A stretch of DNA of 64,000 nt from Flagellimonas zhangzhouensis (GTDB lineage: Bacteria; Bacteroidota; Bacteroidia; Flavobacteriales; Flavobacteriaceae), in contig NZ_FNKI01000005.1 of assembly GCF_900102925.1 (NCBI RefSeq), positions 1-64,000 on the forward strand. Direction: 5' to 3'. Positions 46,254-59,100 of this stretch are shown one piece after another (the stretch's first letter is position 1; each line of letters opens with the position of its first letter). The translations under genes were made by a program, and so were the position numbers. A model generated the notes under the pieces. It made no database searches. It was not told the origin of the DNA and was given only the letters and a program-made list of their open reading frames with translations.

Positions 46254-47582
46254 TTATTCGTTTACCCAATTTAAACGGTCCATTTGGTTGTAAGGCCAAG
46301 GGGCACCGTTGTTTTCTATATTGGACATCATATTGTTCAATTCGGTTGGTGCGGCGGATTGCTCCATCACCAAATACCTGCGCATTTCAACAATAATGGA
46401 CAATGGATCTATGCTTACTGGACAAGCTTGCACACAGGCGTTACAAGTAGTACAGGCCCAAAGTTCTTCTCTGCTGATGTAATCGTCCAACAATTGTTTG
46501 CCATCGGGAACAAATTCCCCTTTATTGGCATCCATATTTTTACCCACTTCTTCCAAACGGTCGCGGGTATCCATCATAATTTTTCTTGGTGACAGCTTTT
46601 TCCCTGTTTGGTTCGCAGGACATTCCGAAGTACATCTACCACATTCGGTGCAGGTGTAAGCATTGAGCAGTTGTACCCAATTTAAATCCATCACATCCGA
46701 AGCTCCGAATTTTTCTGGCTCTCCCTCTGCTTCATTCTCTGCAGGGGCCGCAAAAGGGTCAGCACCTGGGTCCATCATTAACTTCACTTCCTTGGTGACA
46801 GCGGCCAAATTATTGAATTGTCCCTGAGGCTTTATTTTTCCGTAATAGGTATTTGGGAAAGCTAATAGGATATGTAAGTGCTTGGAATAATAGAGGTAGT
46901 TCAAAAAGGCTAAAATGCCCAAAATGTGTAACCACCATGCCGTACGTTCTACCAAAATCAACGAAGACTCAGATAGTCCTTCCAGCAAGGGAACAATAAA
47001 TTGACTCACGGGAAAAGCACCTGCTTGTGCATAATGCTCGGCTCCCAATTGCTGTAATTGAAAATCGGCCGCGTTCATGGTCAAGAACAAGGTCATCAAT
47101 ACAAATTCGATGTACAAAATCATGTTCCCGTCCTGTTTGGGCCACCCTTTCATTTCTGGTTTGATGAACCTTTGGATCCGAATAATGTTTCTTCTGATCC
47201 AAAATACCACTACGGCTACAATCACCAAAAGCGCCAAGATTTCAAATGAACCTATTAAAAAGTCGTATAATCCACCTAAGGAAGCAAACAATCTATGGGT
47301 ACCGAAAAGTCCATCCAAGATGATTTCAAACACCTCTATATTGATGATGATAAAACCAACATACACTAAAATATGTAGGATCCCTGCTACTGGGCGCACC
47401 ACCATTTTGGTCTGACCCAAAGCAATTTTTGCCATGTTTTTCCAACGTTGGGATTTGTTATCGGAAACATCGACATCTTTCCCCAATTTAATGTTACGTG
47501 ACAGTTTTTTCACATTGCGGGTGAAGAAACCTATTCCCAAAACAAGGGCTATGGCAAATAGGATATTGGGTACGTATTCCAT
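46254..47582 (-). CDS. Membrane-bound (4Fe-4S) dicluster oxidoreductase subunit (HdrC/NarI-like)
   Basis: 442 aa. About five membrane helices in the first 270 residues resemble a cytochrome-b-type/NarI membrane domain. Then come two 4Fe-4S motifs, CTECGRCTSECPANQTGKK and CTTCNACVQACPVSIDP. It likely exchanges electrons with the quinone pool and passes them to the CCG protein downstream. Its start directly abuts the stop of the MCE gene, showing tight operon packing. The physiological substrate is not known. Confidence 0.88.
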   Translation of the reverse strand: MEYVPNILFAIALVLGIGFFTRNVKKLSRNIKLGKDVDVSDNKSQRWKNMAKIALGQTKMVVRPVAGILHILVYVGFIIINIEVFEIILDGLFGTHRLFASLGGLYDFLIGSFEILALLVIVAVVVFWIRRNIIRIQRFIKPEMKGWPKQDGNMILYIEFVLMTLFLTMNAADFQLQQLGAEHYAQAGAFPVSQFIVPLLEGLSESSLILVERTAWWLHILGILAFLNYLYYSKHLHILLAFPNTYYGKIKPQGQFNNLAAVTKEVKLMMDPGADPFAAPAENEAEGEPEKFGASDVMDLNWVQLLNAYTCTECGRCTSECPANQTGKKLSPRKIMMDTRDRLEEVGKNMDANKGEFVPDGKQLLDDYISREELWACTTCNACVQACPVSIDPLSIIVEMRRYLVMEQSAAPTELNNMMSNIENNGAPWPYNQMDRLNWVNE

Positions 47583-48584
47583 TTATTGATTTTCTTTTTG
47601 TTCGGTAGGATTTTCCTGTTGCTCGGGATTGTTTTCTGCAGGATCGTTTTCAGGAAGTGTATAATCCTTTTGCTTTTTGCCGAAAACGGATACATTCACG
47701 TATCGCTTTGGATTCAACCTAAAGTCTTGTAACAACAAATCCAATTCGCGTGAAGCTTCGGCCAAATTATTGTAAAGCGCATCATCCTTATGCAATTTAC
47801 CCAAAGAGCCCTCTCCATTTTCAATGGCTTCAAGAATTCCGTTCAAACGGTTAACCGTGGTTTGGAAATTGGCAAGTGTACCTGATAGGTCTGAATTAGC
47901 CAAGGAATCGGACAATCTGGAGAAATTTGAAGTAATGGTGTTCACATTTTTCAATGAACTATCCAATTGTTCCTTATTATTCTCCAATAGCGAACTAATA
48001 TTATCTGCACTTCCTTTAAAAGATTTTACTACCTCATTTAAAGAAACAATGGTCTCTTTCAACTCCTTTTTGGTAGGGTCGTCCAAGATTTGGTTCACGT
48101 TCATCAAAAGGGTATCCGCTTGAGATACAGCTCCTTCAACCTTTATTTGCAAAGGCGTTAACTTTTGTTGTACCAACTCGGTAATCCCTGGTTTTATTTT
48201 GGAAGGCAATGTATCCCCTGACTTGGCCAAAGGCGCCTCATCAAATACTGGAACAATTTGAATTCCTTTTCCTCCTATAATTCCTGTATCAAAAAGTTCC
48301 GCCACACTGTTGCCAGAAAATTCAAATTCATTGCTTACGGTAAAAGTGACCAATAATTTTCCTGAACTATCCTTAAAATTGATGCTCATTACATTGCCCA
48401 CATTATATCCATTAATGGATACCTGGGTGCCAGGTTGTAGACCTCCTACATTGTCATAAACAGCGTAAAACGTTTTGTTATTTTCAAAAAGCGGAGTGGA
48501 TTTTAAGTAGCTCAAGCCAAATATCAAGGCAGCAATACCTGCGACTACGATAATCCCGGTTTTAATTTCCCTGGATAGTTTCAA
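47583..48584 (-). CDS. MlaD/MCE family lipid-transport protein
   Basis: 333 aa. One N-terminal membrane helix (about 10-27), an MCE domain (about 37-115: YAVYDNVGGLQPGTQVSING, GTGIIGGKGIQ-like segment), then a long coiled coil (about 140-270) and a polar tail rich in N, P, E and Q. It acts in the periplasm in phospholipid traffic between membranes. The usual ABC partners (MlaE and MlaF) are not in the window. It lies 55 bases after the amidase gene. Confidence 0.9.
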   Translation of the reverse strand: MKLSREIKTGIIVVAGIAALIFGLSYLKSTPLFENNKTFYAVYDNVGGLQPGTQVSINGYNVGNVMSINFKDSSGKLLVTFTVSNEFEFSGNSVAELFDTGIIGGKGIQIVPVFDEAPLAKSGDTLPSKIKPGITELVQQKLTPLQIKVEGAVSQADTLLMNVNQILDDPTKKELKETIVSLNEVVKSFKGSADNISSLLENNKEQLDSSLKNVNTITSNFSRLSDSLANSDLSGTLANFQTTVNRLNGILEAIENGEGSLGKLHKDDALYNNLAEASRELDLLLQDFRLNPKRYVNVSVFGKKQKDYTLPENDPAENNPEQQENPTEQKENQ

Positions 48585-48639
48585 AAGATTCGGTTTACGG
48601 TTTAAACAAAATTAGGAATATTTTCAACACCACACCCTA

Positions 48640-49869
48640 CTACTTTAATGCTTCCTTTATAGGAACCCTAACTCCATTTTTGTAGGCAACAATATAGGAA
48701 GTTGGATATCCTGCGGCATCTGCTTGTTTTTTTAAAGCTTTAGCTTCAGCATATGTACCTGCGTTACCATACATATACCCGTACATATTTTTATAAGGCT
48801 CTTTGGACAACACATCCAATCCTTTAAAGTTCTCACCTTTTAAAGGAATAGTTTTTACAGTAGCCAAGAGCTGAACTTTAAATACCACACCTGTATTCTT
48901 AGGTTCTGGTTTAATAGGCTCTGCCGCCTTTGGCTCCTCTTTTACGGGAGTAGTTTCAGGTGTTTTAACTTCTTTCGGAGTGGCTTTCGGGATATTTACC
49001 GCTACTTGGGTGTCCTCAAGTTTTGGGGTTTCCTTTTCTACTGGTTTAGGCGCCTCTGGTTTAGGTTGATTTGCTACTGGTGTAGAAACAAATCCCATTT
49101 CTTCCTTATAGGCCAAAACAGCATCCGCAATGGCCTTTCCCATTTCGTTCTGACCTTTTTTGGAGTTTAGATAGCTGCCTTCATTTTTATTGGTCAAAAA
49201 ACCAGCTTCTATCAAAACACTGGGCATGAAGGTTTGATGAAGCACAATAAAACCTGCTTGCTTTACCTTTCTATCTTTTCTTTTTAATCCAGAAGTAAAA
49301 TTATCCTGAAGCTTTTTTCCCAATTGAATACTCTGGTCCAAAAACTCTTCTTGCATAATGGTCAATCCAATAACCGATTCGGGCGAATTGATATCGTATT
49401 CAGCATAACGCTGCTCGTAATCATCTTCCAAATAAATTACAGAGTTCTCTTTTTTCGCCACTTCAAAGTTTTGACGATTGGCATGAAGCCCCAAAACGTA
49501 GGTCTCAGTTCCGTACGCATCAGAGTTATGGGCATTACAATGCACAGAAACAAACAAATCTGCATCAGCCTGATTGGCAATATCTCCCCTAGCGAATAAA
49601 TCCACAAAAGTGTCATCATCACGGGTGTACACCACTTTAATATCTGGATACTTTTTTAACTCTTCTCCAATTTTAAGTACAATGGCCAAGGAAATTTGTT
49701 TTTCCAAATAACCGTTTCCAATGTTTCCAGGGTCATGACCACCGTGTCCGGCATCCAAAACCACTACAAATTTGTCTTTAGGAGGCTCATGCTTTAATGG
49801 GCCACCGTAAGAAGTCATCATAAAAAGAGTGAGGTTGAGGACTACTAATACTAACGGACTTTTGATCAT
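48640..49869 (-). CDS. N-acetylmuramoyl-L-alanine amidase with C-terminal SPOR-like domain
   Basis: 409 aa. Signal peptide, then an Amidase_3 zinc domain (about 30-255) with LDAGHGGHDPG, VSVHCNAHNS and SVLIEAGFLTNKNEG, which supply the zinc ligands and the catalytic Glu. A proline/lysine/glutamate-rich linker follows. The C-terminal 75 residues (VVFKVQLLATVKTIPL, YMYGNAGTYAEAKAL) resemble a SPOR domain that targets denuded septal glycan. It cuts the peptide stems from peptidoglycan. It is divergent from lptD across about 80-130 bases and heads the minus-strand run. Confidence 0.92.
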   Translation of the reverse strand: MIKSPLVLVVLNLTLFMMTSYGGPLKHEPPKDKFVVVLDAGHGGHDPGNIGNGYLEKQISLAIVLKIGEELKKYPDIKVVYTRDDDTFVDLFARGDIANQADADLFVSVHCNAHNSDAYGTETYVLGLHANRQNFEVAKKENSVIYLEDDYEQRYAEYDINSPESVIGLTIMQEEFLDQSIQLGKKLQDNFTSGLKRKDRKVKQAGFIVLHQTFMPSVLIEAGFLTNKNEGSYLNSKKGQNEMGKAIADAVLAYKEEMGFVSTPVANQPKPEAPKPVEKETPKLEDTQVAVNIPKATPKEVKTPETTPVKEEPKAAEPIKPEPKNTGVVFKVQLLATVKTIPLKGENFKGLDVLSKEPYKNMYGYMYGNAGTYAEAKALKKQADAAGYPTSYIVAYKNGVRVPIKEALK

Positions 49870-49921
49870 AAGAACTAATTAATTAATATGTTCCACATAG
49901 GTTAAAATAATCGTAACCGAA

Positions 49922-49952
49922 TTAAAAGAACAAAAAAATATATGTAAGTTTG
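49922..49952 (+). promoter_or_regulatory. Possible promoter of lptD
   Basis: TTA (49922-49924, one mismatch to TTG), 20 bases, then TAAGTTTG (49945-49952), a full -7 match. It overlaps the furthest upstream TTG of the lptD frame, so translation should start later. Confidence 0.45.
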
Positions 49953-49997
49953 GCCTCAAAAACTGGGCCGACTAGCACAAAAATAGGATTTATCACG

Positions 49998-52691
49998 TTG
50001 CAAGCAAACAAACATCTTTTACTTTTCCTATTTGTTCTTCTTTGTGGCATAGCAACCTTAAGTGCTCAGGAAGATCCAATTACACCTTTACCTATAAAAG
50101 CTGTAGGCGACACCCTTGTTGCTCCGATAATGCCAGCGAACATCCTAAACAAACAGGTAGAAACCGATACTGTTGAAACGGACACTGTACCCAAAAAACA
50201 GGCGATGTTGTTGGATAAAATCCAATATAAAGCAAAGGAGTACGTAAAACTTAGCCAAAAAGACAACAAAATTTATTTGTACGATGAGGCTGAGATCTAT
50301 TACCAAGATACAGAGCTTAAAGCAGGGGTTATTATCTTGGATTATGTTAAAAATGAGGTGTACGCTGGGCGACTCAAAGATTCGTTGGGCAACTATTCCC
50401 AATTACCATTTTTTAAGCAAGGTGAAAACGAAGTTAGACCCGATTCCATCCGATTTAATTTTGATACGCAAAAAGCCCTTATTTGGAATTCGAGAACGGA
50501 ACAACAAGCAGGGCTAGGGCAATTGGGCAGTGATGCCATGAAGGTGTATGCCAACATCACGAAAAAGGAAAATGACTCAGTTTATTTCCTTTATGAAGGT
50601 AAACTGACCACCTCAAAAGACACCGTTGATCCTGATTATTACATCAGGGTTCGGAAAGCGAAATTTGTTCCTAAAAAGAAGATCATTGCAGGGTACAGTA
50701 ACATGTATATTGTGGATGTGCCCACTCCAGTAGCACTCCCCTTTGCTTATTTTCCGCTTACCACGGGAAGGGTGGCAGGTATATTGTTCCCCACCTTTGG
50801 TAACGACCCGCGTAGAGGATATTTTATCCAAAATGGAGGATACTATCTACCCATCAGTGAATATGTAGATGTAAGTTTAACGGGAGATTATTACACCAAC
50901 GGTAGTTACGGTTTTCAGGGTAGATCCGTGTATTCCAAACGTTATAAATTTCAAGGGAATATTAATTTCAGTTACGAAAATTTGGTGACCAGTCAAAAAG
51001 GGTTTGACGACTACTCCAGAACCAGTAATTACAACATACGGATTTCCCATTCGCAAGATGCAAAAGCCAGTCCCAATTCACGTTTCTCGGCCTCAGTAAA
51101 CTTGGGTAGTAGCCAGTATTACACCAACTCGCTAAATCAAGTGAACCGTAATAATGCGCAAACCAACACCTTCGCATCATCTATAAGTTATTCGAAGACC
51201 TTTCCAGAATATCCTTCGGTAAATGCAAGCTTAACCTTAAGCCATACCCAAAACTCAAGGACACAGACCATAAATATGTCATTGCCTACTTTTCAGGCCA
51301 GCATGGAACGCATTTATCCTTTTGTGAAGCGTGACGAGGTTAAAAAAGGAATCATAGACAACATCAACTTCCAATATGATGTTAATGCCCAAAACAGCAT
51401 CACCACAACAGAGGAAGAGTTTTTTAAAAGCGGAATGTTCGATGATGCCCGAATTGGAGCCAGACACCGCTTGCCCATTGCCACCAACTTTAAAATGGCC
51501 AAATACTTAAGCGTGAGTTTAAGTGGTAGCTATGAAGATATTTGGACTTTGGAGACCATCCGTAGGCAATATGATGCTGATTTGGCTGAAGTGGTAACGG
51601 ATACGATTGCGGGCTTCGACCGATTTAATCGTTACAATTTAGGAGCAAGTATAGGTACCACTTTGTATGGTACTTTTAATTTCGGTGAGGATAAAAAAAT
51701 CCAAGCACTGCGACACGTGATTCGCCCATCCGTTAGCTATGGGTATACTCCTTCGTTTGAACAGTTTTACGACAGTTATTTAGATGCTGATGGAGAAGAA
51801 GTTCAATACACGCCCTACGAAACAAGTATTTATGGACGTCCTTCTTTAAATAAGGGGAGTTCCCTTAGCTTCTCTATCCAAAACACTTTGGAGGCCAAGG
51901 TTAGGGACAAGGATTCCACTGCCACCGAACCTAAAAAGGTGAGTATTTTGAGCAACCTTACCTTTTCTGCCAGCTATAACCTGGAAGCTGATTCCTTAAA
52001 ATTGAGTCCTATCAGCATGAGCGGTGCCACTCAAATCATTAAAAATGTGCCCATCAACTTTTCGGCGACGTTCGACCCATATGCCGTAGACAACAATGGC
52101 AGACGAATTAATACACTAAACGTTAACAATGGTGGTGGATTGGCCCGTTTGACCGCTGCTCGAATCAATACAGGTTTTAGTTTGAACAGTGAAATGTTCC
52201 AAAAAGGTGGCGAAAAGAAAAAGGGTGGTGATAAAGACGACCAACAAAATACAGACTATGGCACCAATGTGTTTGCCATGGACGATATTAGAACTCCAAC
52301 TCGTGGACAAAGTCAAGGAGGTCGCGGTGGAGATGATGAAGAGGAACGGGACAACCCCATTTATAAAACTTCCTTGCCCTGGGATGCGCGTTTTACCTAT
52401 GTCGCAACTTATAACAATACCAATCGTCAGCAAGAAATCACCAATCACTCTTTGATGTTTTCTGGGAATATCCAATTATCCCCCAAATGGGAAGTAGGTT
52501 TTAACTCTGGTTACGACTTAAAGAACAAAGGTTTTGCCGATACCCGTTTTGCTTTTAAACGTGATTTGGGAAGTTTTAGATTAAGTTTCGATTGGACACC
52601 TTTTGGACGTTACGAACGTTGGTATTTCTTCATTGGGATCAAGAGTTCCATTCTTAGCGATATTAAGTGGGAAAGTAGATCCCAGCGTTAA
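49998..52691 (+). CDS. lptD: LPS-assembly protein LptD-like
   Basis: About 897 aa from the TTG at 49998. The frame is open from 49950, but no ATG is available before the signal peptide, and the predicted -7 element covers 49945-49952. The signal peptide ends at TLSAQ. An OstA/jelly-roll region follows (DKIQYKAKEYVKLSQKDN, IYLYDEAEIYYQDTELKAG), then a long outer-membrane barrel (AYFPLTTGRVAGILFPTFG, FDWTPFGRYERWYFFIGI). It inserts lipopolysaccharide into the outer leaflet. A low-complexity charged loop (GGEKKKGGDKDDQQ and later GGRGGDDEEERD) is Flavobacteria-like. No lptE candidate is nearby. Confidence 0.87.
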   Translation: MQANKHLLLFLFVLLCGIATLSAQEDPITPLPIKAVGDTLVAPIMPANILNKQVETDTVETDTVPKKQAMLLDKIQYKAKEYVKLSQKDNKIYLYDEAEIYYQDTELKAGVIILDYVKNEVYAGRLKDSLGNYSQLPFFKQGENEVRPDSIRFNFDTQKALIWNSRTEQQAGLGQLGSDAMKVYANITKKENDSVYFLYEGKLTTSKDTVDPDYYIRVRKAKFVPKKKIIAGYSNMYIVDVPTPVALPFAYFPLTTGRVAGILFPTFGNDPRRGYFIQNGGYYLPISEYVDVSLTGDYYTNGSYGFQGRSVYSKRYKFQGNINFSYENLVTSQKGFDDYSRTSNYNIRISHSQDAKASPNSRFSASVNLGSSQYYTNSLNQVNRNNAQTNTFASSISYSKTFPEYPSVNASLTLSHTQNSRTQTINMSLPTFQASMERIYPFVKRDEVKKGIIDNINFQYDVNAQNSITTTEEEFFKSGMFDDARIGARHRLPIATNFKMAKYLSVSLSGSYEDIWTLETIRRQYDADLAEVVTDTIAGFDRFNRYNLGASIGTTLYGTFNFGEDKKIQALRHVIRPSVSYGYTPSFEQFYDSYLDADGEEVQYTPYETSIYGRPSLNKGSSLSFSIQNTLEAKVRDKDSTATEPKKVSILSNLTFSASYNLEADSLKLSPISMSGATQIIKNVPINFSATFDPYAVDNNGRRINTLNVNNGGGLARLTAARINTGFSLNSEMFQKGGEKKKGGDKDDQQNTDYGTNVFAMDDIRTPTRGQSQGGRGGDDEEERDNPIYKTSLPWDARFTYVATYNNTNRQQEITNHSLMFSGNIQLSPKWEVGFNSGYDLKNKGFADTRFAFKRDLGSFRLSFDWTPFGRYERWYFFIGIKSSILSDIKWESRSQR

Positions 52692-52738
52692 GGTTTTAGT
52701 CTTAATTTTATACCTTCAAACCTGCTAAATTCATTCAA

Positions 52739-53119
52739 ATGAAAAAAATAATCAATACCCCAAATGCCCCTGCTCCTATTGGACCGTATAACCAAGCAGT
52801 ATTGGTAAAAGACACTTTATATATTTCTGGTCAAATTCCAATTGATCCTGCAACTGGGGAATTGGTTGAGGGCGATATCAAAAAGGAAACCCAACAATCC
52901 ATGGAAAATTTAAAAGCCATTTTGGATGAAGCTGGGATGACCTTTGAAAATGTCATCAAGACCTCAATTTTTATTGCGGATATGCATCAGTTTTCACAAA
53001 TCAATGAAGTATACGGCACTTATTTTGATGCCAAAACAGCTCCAGCTCGCGAAACCGTAGAGGTTGCGAATCTTCCCAAATTTGTGAACGTGGAAATTTC
53101 TATGATTGCCGTTAAATAG
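52739..53119 (+). CDS. ridA: RidA family enamine/imine deaminase
   Basis: 126 aa, full length. The signature APAPIGPYNQAVLV, ISGQIPIDPATGEL and the active-site Arg in PARETVEVANLP are all present. It hydrolyses reactive enamines or imines from PLP enzymes. The stop overlaps the end of the convergent kinase gene by 8 bases. Confidence 0.94.
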   Translation: MKKIINTPNAPAPIGPYNQAVLVKDTLYISGQIPIDPATGELVEGDIKKETQQSMENLKAILDEAGMTFENVIKTSIFIADMHQFSQINEVYGTYFDAKTAPARETVEVANLPKFVNVEISMIAVK

Positions 53120-53963
53120 TTTCCTGGTGAAACTCCACCAAACCTTCAATAGGTCTACGACGGATAACACCCAAGATTAAATCGTTGCGCTCCAAACAAG
53201 CGGTCAATTCATCTTGAAGGAAATGGGCAATACTTCCCACAAAACTGATCGGCACTTTAGTAGCGAGTTCGTACTGCATAATGTAGTTGTTCACGAACTG
53301 CTGTAGCCCTTTTTCAATTACACCTTTGCAATAAGGGTGCTCTTTGTTCTCGATGATAAAACGAGCAAAGGTTGCCAAATAGGTGTTCGGGTTGGGTTGC
53401 TTGTATAAATGATCTTTGATCACATCTGCATCAAGGTCGTATTCCTTGGCAAATTTTATTCCAAGATCTTGTGGCATTTTGTGGAAGTAGTAATCCCGTA
53501 TCAGTTTTCTACCGAAGAAGTTTCCACTACCATCATCCATCAAAATATAACCCAAGGAAGTTACTTTTTGAATCAATTGGTTGCCATCGTAATAGCTACA
53601 GTTGGAACCAGTTCCCAAAATACAAACGATACCCTGTCTACCAATTTTGGTAGTGGCATAAATGGCCGCGTAGGTATCTTCCCTAACTTCTGCCTTGGCA
53701 TTGGGAAAGAAATCCTTGAAAATAGCCTTTAAGAATTTTTTCATTCTATCGGTGCCACAACCAGCCCCGTAGAAATAAAGTTGACGTACTTGTTCTTTGT
53801 TTTTGGAAAGTTCAAAGTTGTTGGCCAATCGGTCTTCAATTACTTCTTTGGTCAAAACTTCTGGGCTCAAGCCTAAAGTTTGGGTTACAAACAGTTGCTT
53901 TCCTTTATCGTCAAGGGCAATCCAATCGGATTTTGTAGCGCCACTATCCACAATCAAAATCAT
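53112..53963 (-). CDS. BadF/BadG/BcrA-type N-acetylglucosamine kinase-like protein
   Basis: 283 aa from the ATG at 53963, which gives the normal family start MILIVDSGATKSDW (phosphate-1 loop); the frame extends 13 codons further upstream. An ATPase-fold motif GIVCILGTGSNCSYYDG follows. Members phosphorylate GlcNAc or related amino sugars with ATP, which fits recycling of sugars released by the GH3 enzyme. It is the third gene after pfkA and gap, but a strong hairpin precedes it. Confidence 0.85.
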   Translation of the reverse strand: MILIVDSGATKSDWIALDDKGKQLFVTQTLGLSPEVLTKEVIEDRLANNFELSKNKEQVRQLYFYGAGCGTDRMKKFLKAIFKDFFPNAKAEVREDTYAAIYATTKIGRQGIVCILGTGSNCSYYDGNQLIQKVTSLGYILMDDGSGNFFGRKLIRDYYFHKMPQDLGIKFAKEYDLDADVIKDHLYKQPNPNTYLATFARFIIENKEHPYCKGVIEKGLQQFVNNYIMQYELATKVPISFVGSIAHFLQDELTACLERNDLILGVIRRRPIEGLVEFHQETI

Positions 53964-53986
53964 ACGTCGAGAGTTTAGTATAGAAA

Positions 53987-54014
53987 CCTGAAGAGGGCGC
54001 AAACCCTCTTCAGG
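53987..54014 (-). terminator. Hairpin between gap and the kinase gene
   Basis: A perfect 11-bp stem (53987-53997 and 54004-54014) with a 6-base loop; on the minus strand CCTGAAGAGGG, loop, CCCTCTTCAGG, then TTTCTATAC. The short T run makes it a partial terminator or an mRNA-processing/stability element that would lower kinase expression relative to gap. Confidence 0.6.
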
Positions 54015-54038
54015 AAAAAATTATGTGTAAGAATTAAA

Positions 54039-56050
<2,012 letters not shown>

Positions 56051-56183
56051 TAAAAATTTTAAGACCTCAAAACTAGGAAACTTTATCCAAATTTCTACTC
56101 GCTTAATAATTTATTTATATTCGGTGAAATACTCAAACGTTTTCGTAATAAATTAATATCAAATTCATGAAAAATATAAAAGC

Positions 56184-59100
56184 CTAGCGCTTTGGATTTG
56201 GCAAATTTGCAGGTTTTGGGGAGAAACGAATTAAACTATCCCGCCCCATAATTTCGGTGGTAGTATTTTGGGGCTCTGGTTCGGGTTCTTCGGCATTTGG
56301 TTTGAATACTTTTCGAATTAACTCCCGAAAGGTATCAAAGTCGACCTGATAGGATAAACCAACCCCTTGTGTGTAGCCTTGTCGTTCTGCCAAAAATTGT
56401 TGAATTTGGTTTTCCCTGTTGAATATTTTTGCGCTTAAGGTGCCTTCTTCATTTAAAAGTACCTGTACCTCAACATCACCTGCCACAACGGTTTCTGATA
56501 CGCCGCTACCGCCAACTGGAACTCCTACTCTACCATTAACTAAAATACGATCGGAAATTTGTGTGGATACGGTAACCCCAATTCTATCTTCGGTGGCAAT
56601 ATCTGCATTTGGATCTGTATAACCCTGCTCGTAAGAAAGTCCCAAGTTTAATTTGTCATTGTTGCCCGATAATATTTGGTTGAACAATCCTGAAGCAGAT
56701 TGAATCAAATTCCCAGTAACGGCCTGTTGGTTGATACCTGTTTGATCGTTTACAAAAGTGCCCTGCGCTAGAAGGAAAAAGGCATTTCGTTCTTTCACTG
56801 TTGGATCTTGAAGGCGATATTCCAACTCAGACTGCACAACCGAGGTAGTTCCTGGGAAGTCGATATCAAAGTTTACGTTGGGGCTTTCCAGTTCTCCATC
56901 CAATCGCACAACCACTTCGGTGGGTACACGACCTGTATAACCTGCGTTATCCAATAAGGGAGCTGGATTGGCATTCAGTTGATAGACAGCTTCCAGATTC
57001 AATTGGGCCGCTAAAGGGTCACCTTCCCAAAGAATGGTTCCTCCTGGCCGCACACTAAAACGTTTATCAATAATACCTCCATATTTAAACTGATACTCTC
57101 CTGTAACCACGGCAAATTCACCATACATATTGAATTTACCATTGGTATTGATTTCCATCAGCATAAGTCCTGCTCCCGTTCCTTTAAGGGAACTGCCTGT
57201 ATCCTGATCCACTACAATCTCTACTTCCGCATCGGGCGTAATATCCAAATCAAAGTCCATTTCCAAACCTTGATACTCTTCTATCACACGTTCATCATCA
57301 AATGAATTTGCTTTATCTTTTTCTATAAAATTGATGAAAGAATAATCCCCAACACTAGTTACATCGCTCAACGGAATTTTTAATGAAGTTCCTTTTGCCG
57401 TAGCAGCCACCACTGATATGTTTAAGGCATCCACAGAACCATAAATGCTCCCTGTACCTCTCATAAATCCTGTACCATAATACAGGTTTTCCTCGTCGTA
57501 TTCAGTGTTCAGAATCATGAAACGATCGTTTTGGGTATCTATGTCCAAACCAAATTGCCAATCATCAAAACCTGTGTGGCTAATGGTTCCATCCAAAACG
57601 GCAGTAGTACCCTCAGCGACATCAGACAATCCTATTCTTTCAAAATAGAACGTTTGGTCGAACAAACGCACCTTGGACATCGGAGCAAAATCATAATCCA
57701 CATTCAAATACGGAATTCCAATTCCAGCATTATTTAAGTTCAACAACCCATTAATGGATGGGTTCCCAACATTGCCTGAAATTTGAACACTACCCGTAGC
57801 CTTCCCCCGAATGTTGGATATAATATCCTCGCCCAAAGGTCTAAAGGGCTCCAAATCAAAATCCTTGAGATCTGCCGACAAATCCAATTCTTGCACATCA
57901 TTGTAATTGGTAACCTTTCCGTTCACGTTCAACAATTCCTTACCGTTATCATTCAACCATGTGCTAACACCAAACTCTGTAAGGTCGTTGTTGCCAAATA
58001 TTCCCAGTTCCAAATCACCTAAATGCATATTGTTGACGCTGAAATTTTGAATTTTCAAACTGGAAGTTGGGAGATAATTACCGTCTTTCTGAAGAATATT
58101 CAGAAAACCATCCACTTCACCATTCATTTTTAGGCTATCAATGGAAGGTGTTATTTTTTCAAGGGACACCAATTTAAATTGCAGGTCAAGATCTTTGTAG
58201 GTTGAATCGGCCAACTGTCCGCGCAAGCGAATCTGCTCATTATTCCCATTATCCATCACCACATCTTCAATTCGAATGCTATCTAGCGAACTGTCGAAAA
58301 TCACCTTGTTTTTACTGTTCCCGTCTTTGTTAAGCACCCAAGTATTACCCTTAAAGCTCATATCGGACTTTTTAAGGCCAATTACCGACTCGTTATTATC
58401 GTTAAAGGTGTGATAGAAATTTAGGTTGTAGCTGTCATCATATTCGCTACCTCCTTTAAACTCTGTTCTAAAGAAAAGGGTGTCTTTTAAGGTGGTGTTG
58501 ATGAGACTAAAGTCTTTGATATCATAAAACACCGTGGACATATCCTCAACTGAAACGAAGGTGTTGAAAAGGGGATTTTTATTGTCTATAACCACTTCAA
58601 TATTATCAAAAATATTTTCGAAGGCGGCTATACTTGGTGATTTAAAGGTGAGCTTAAAATCACGCTGGTCTGCTTTAATAGAACCTCGAATAAAAGTATT
58701 GGGATCGAATGTTATTTCGGGTACAAACACATCAATGATCTTGTTGTAGATTCTAAAATTGAAATCCACATACTGCCCCTCCGAAATTTGAAAAGGCTCA
58801 TAGTTGGTATAAATACTACCGATGGAGTTCTGTACAAGCCTACCCAACTCATCCACCTTAAAATAACCACTCATATAACCCGTGATAATATCTGGAGAGT
58901 TAATTTCAATGGTGCGCACGGTGTCATTTGCATAGGTGGAAGTCACCGTAAAGTCCTCAAAGAAATAGGTATCGTTTATATTTTGATAGGTGGTATTGGA
59001 AAACTGAAGTTGACCAGCCATATTATCAATGGTATTGCCTTCAATATCCATATCAATATGCCCTTTAAAAATAGAAATGGAATCGTTGATAATGTTCAAG

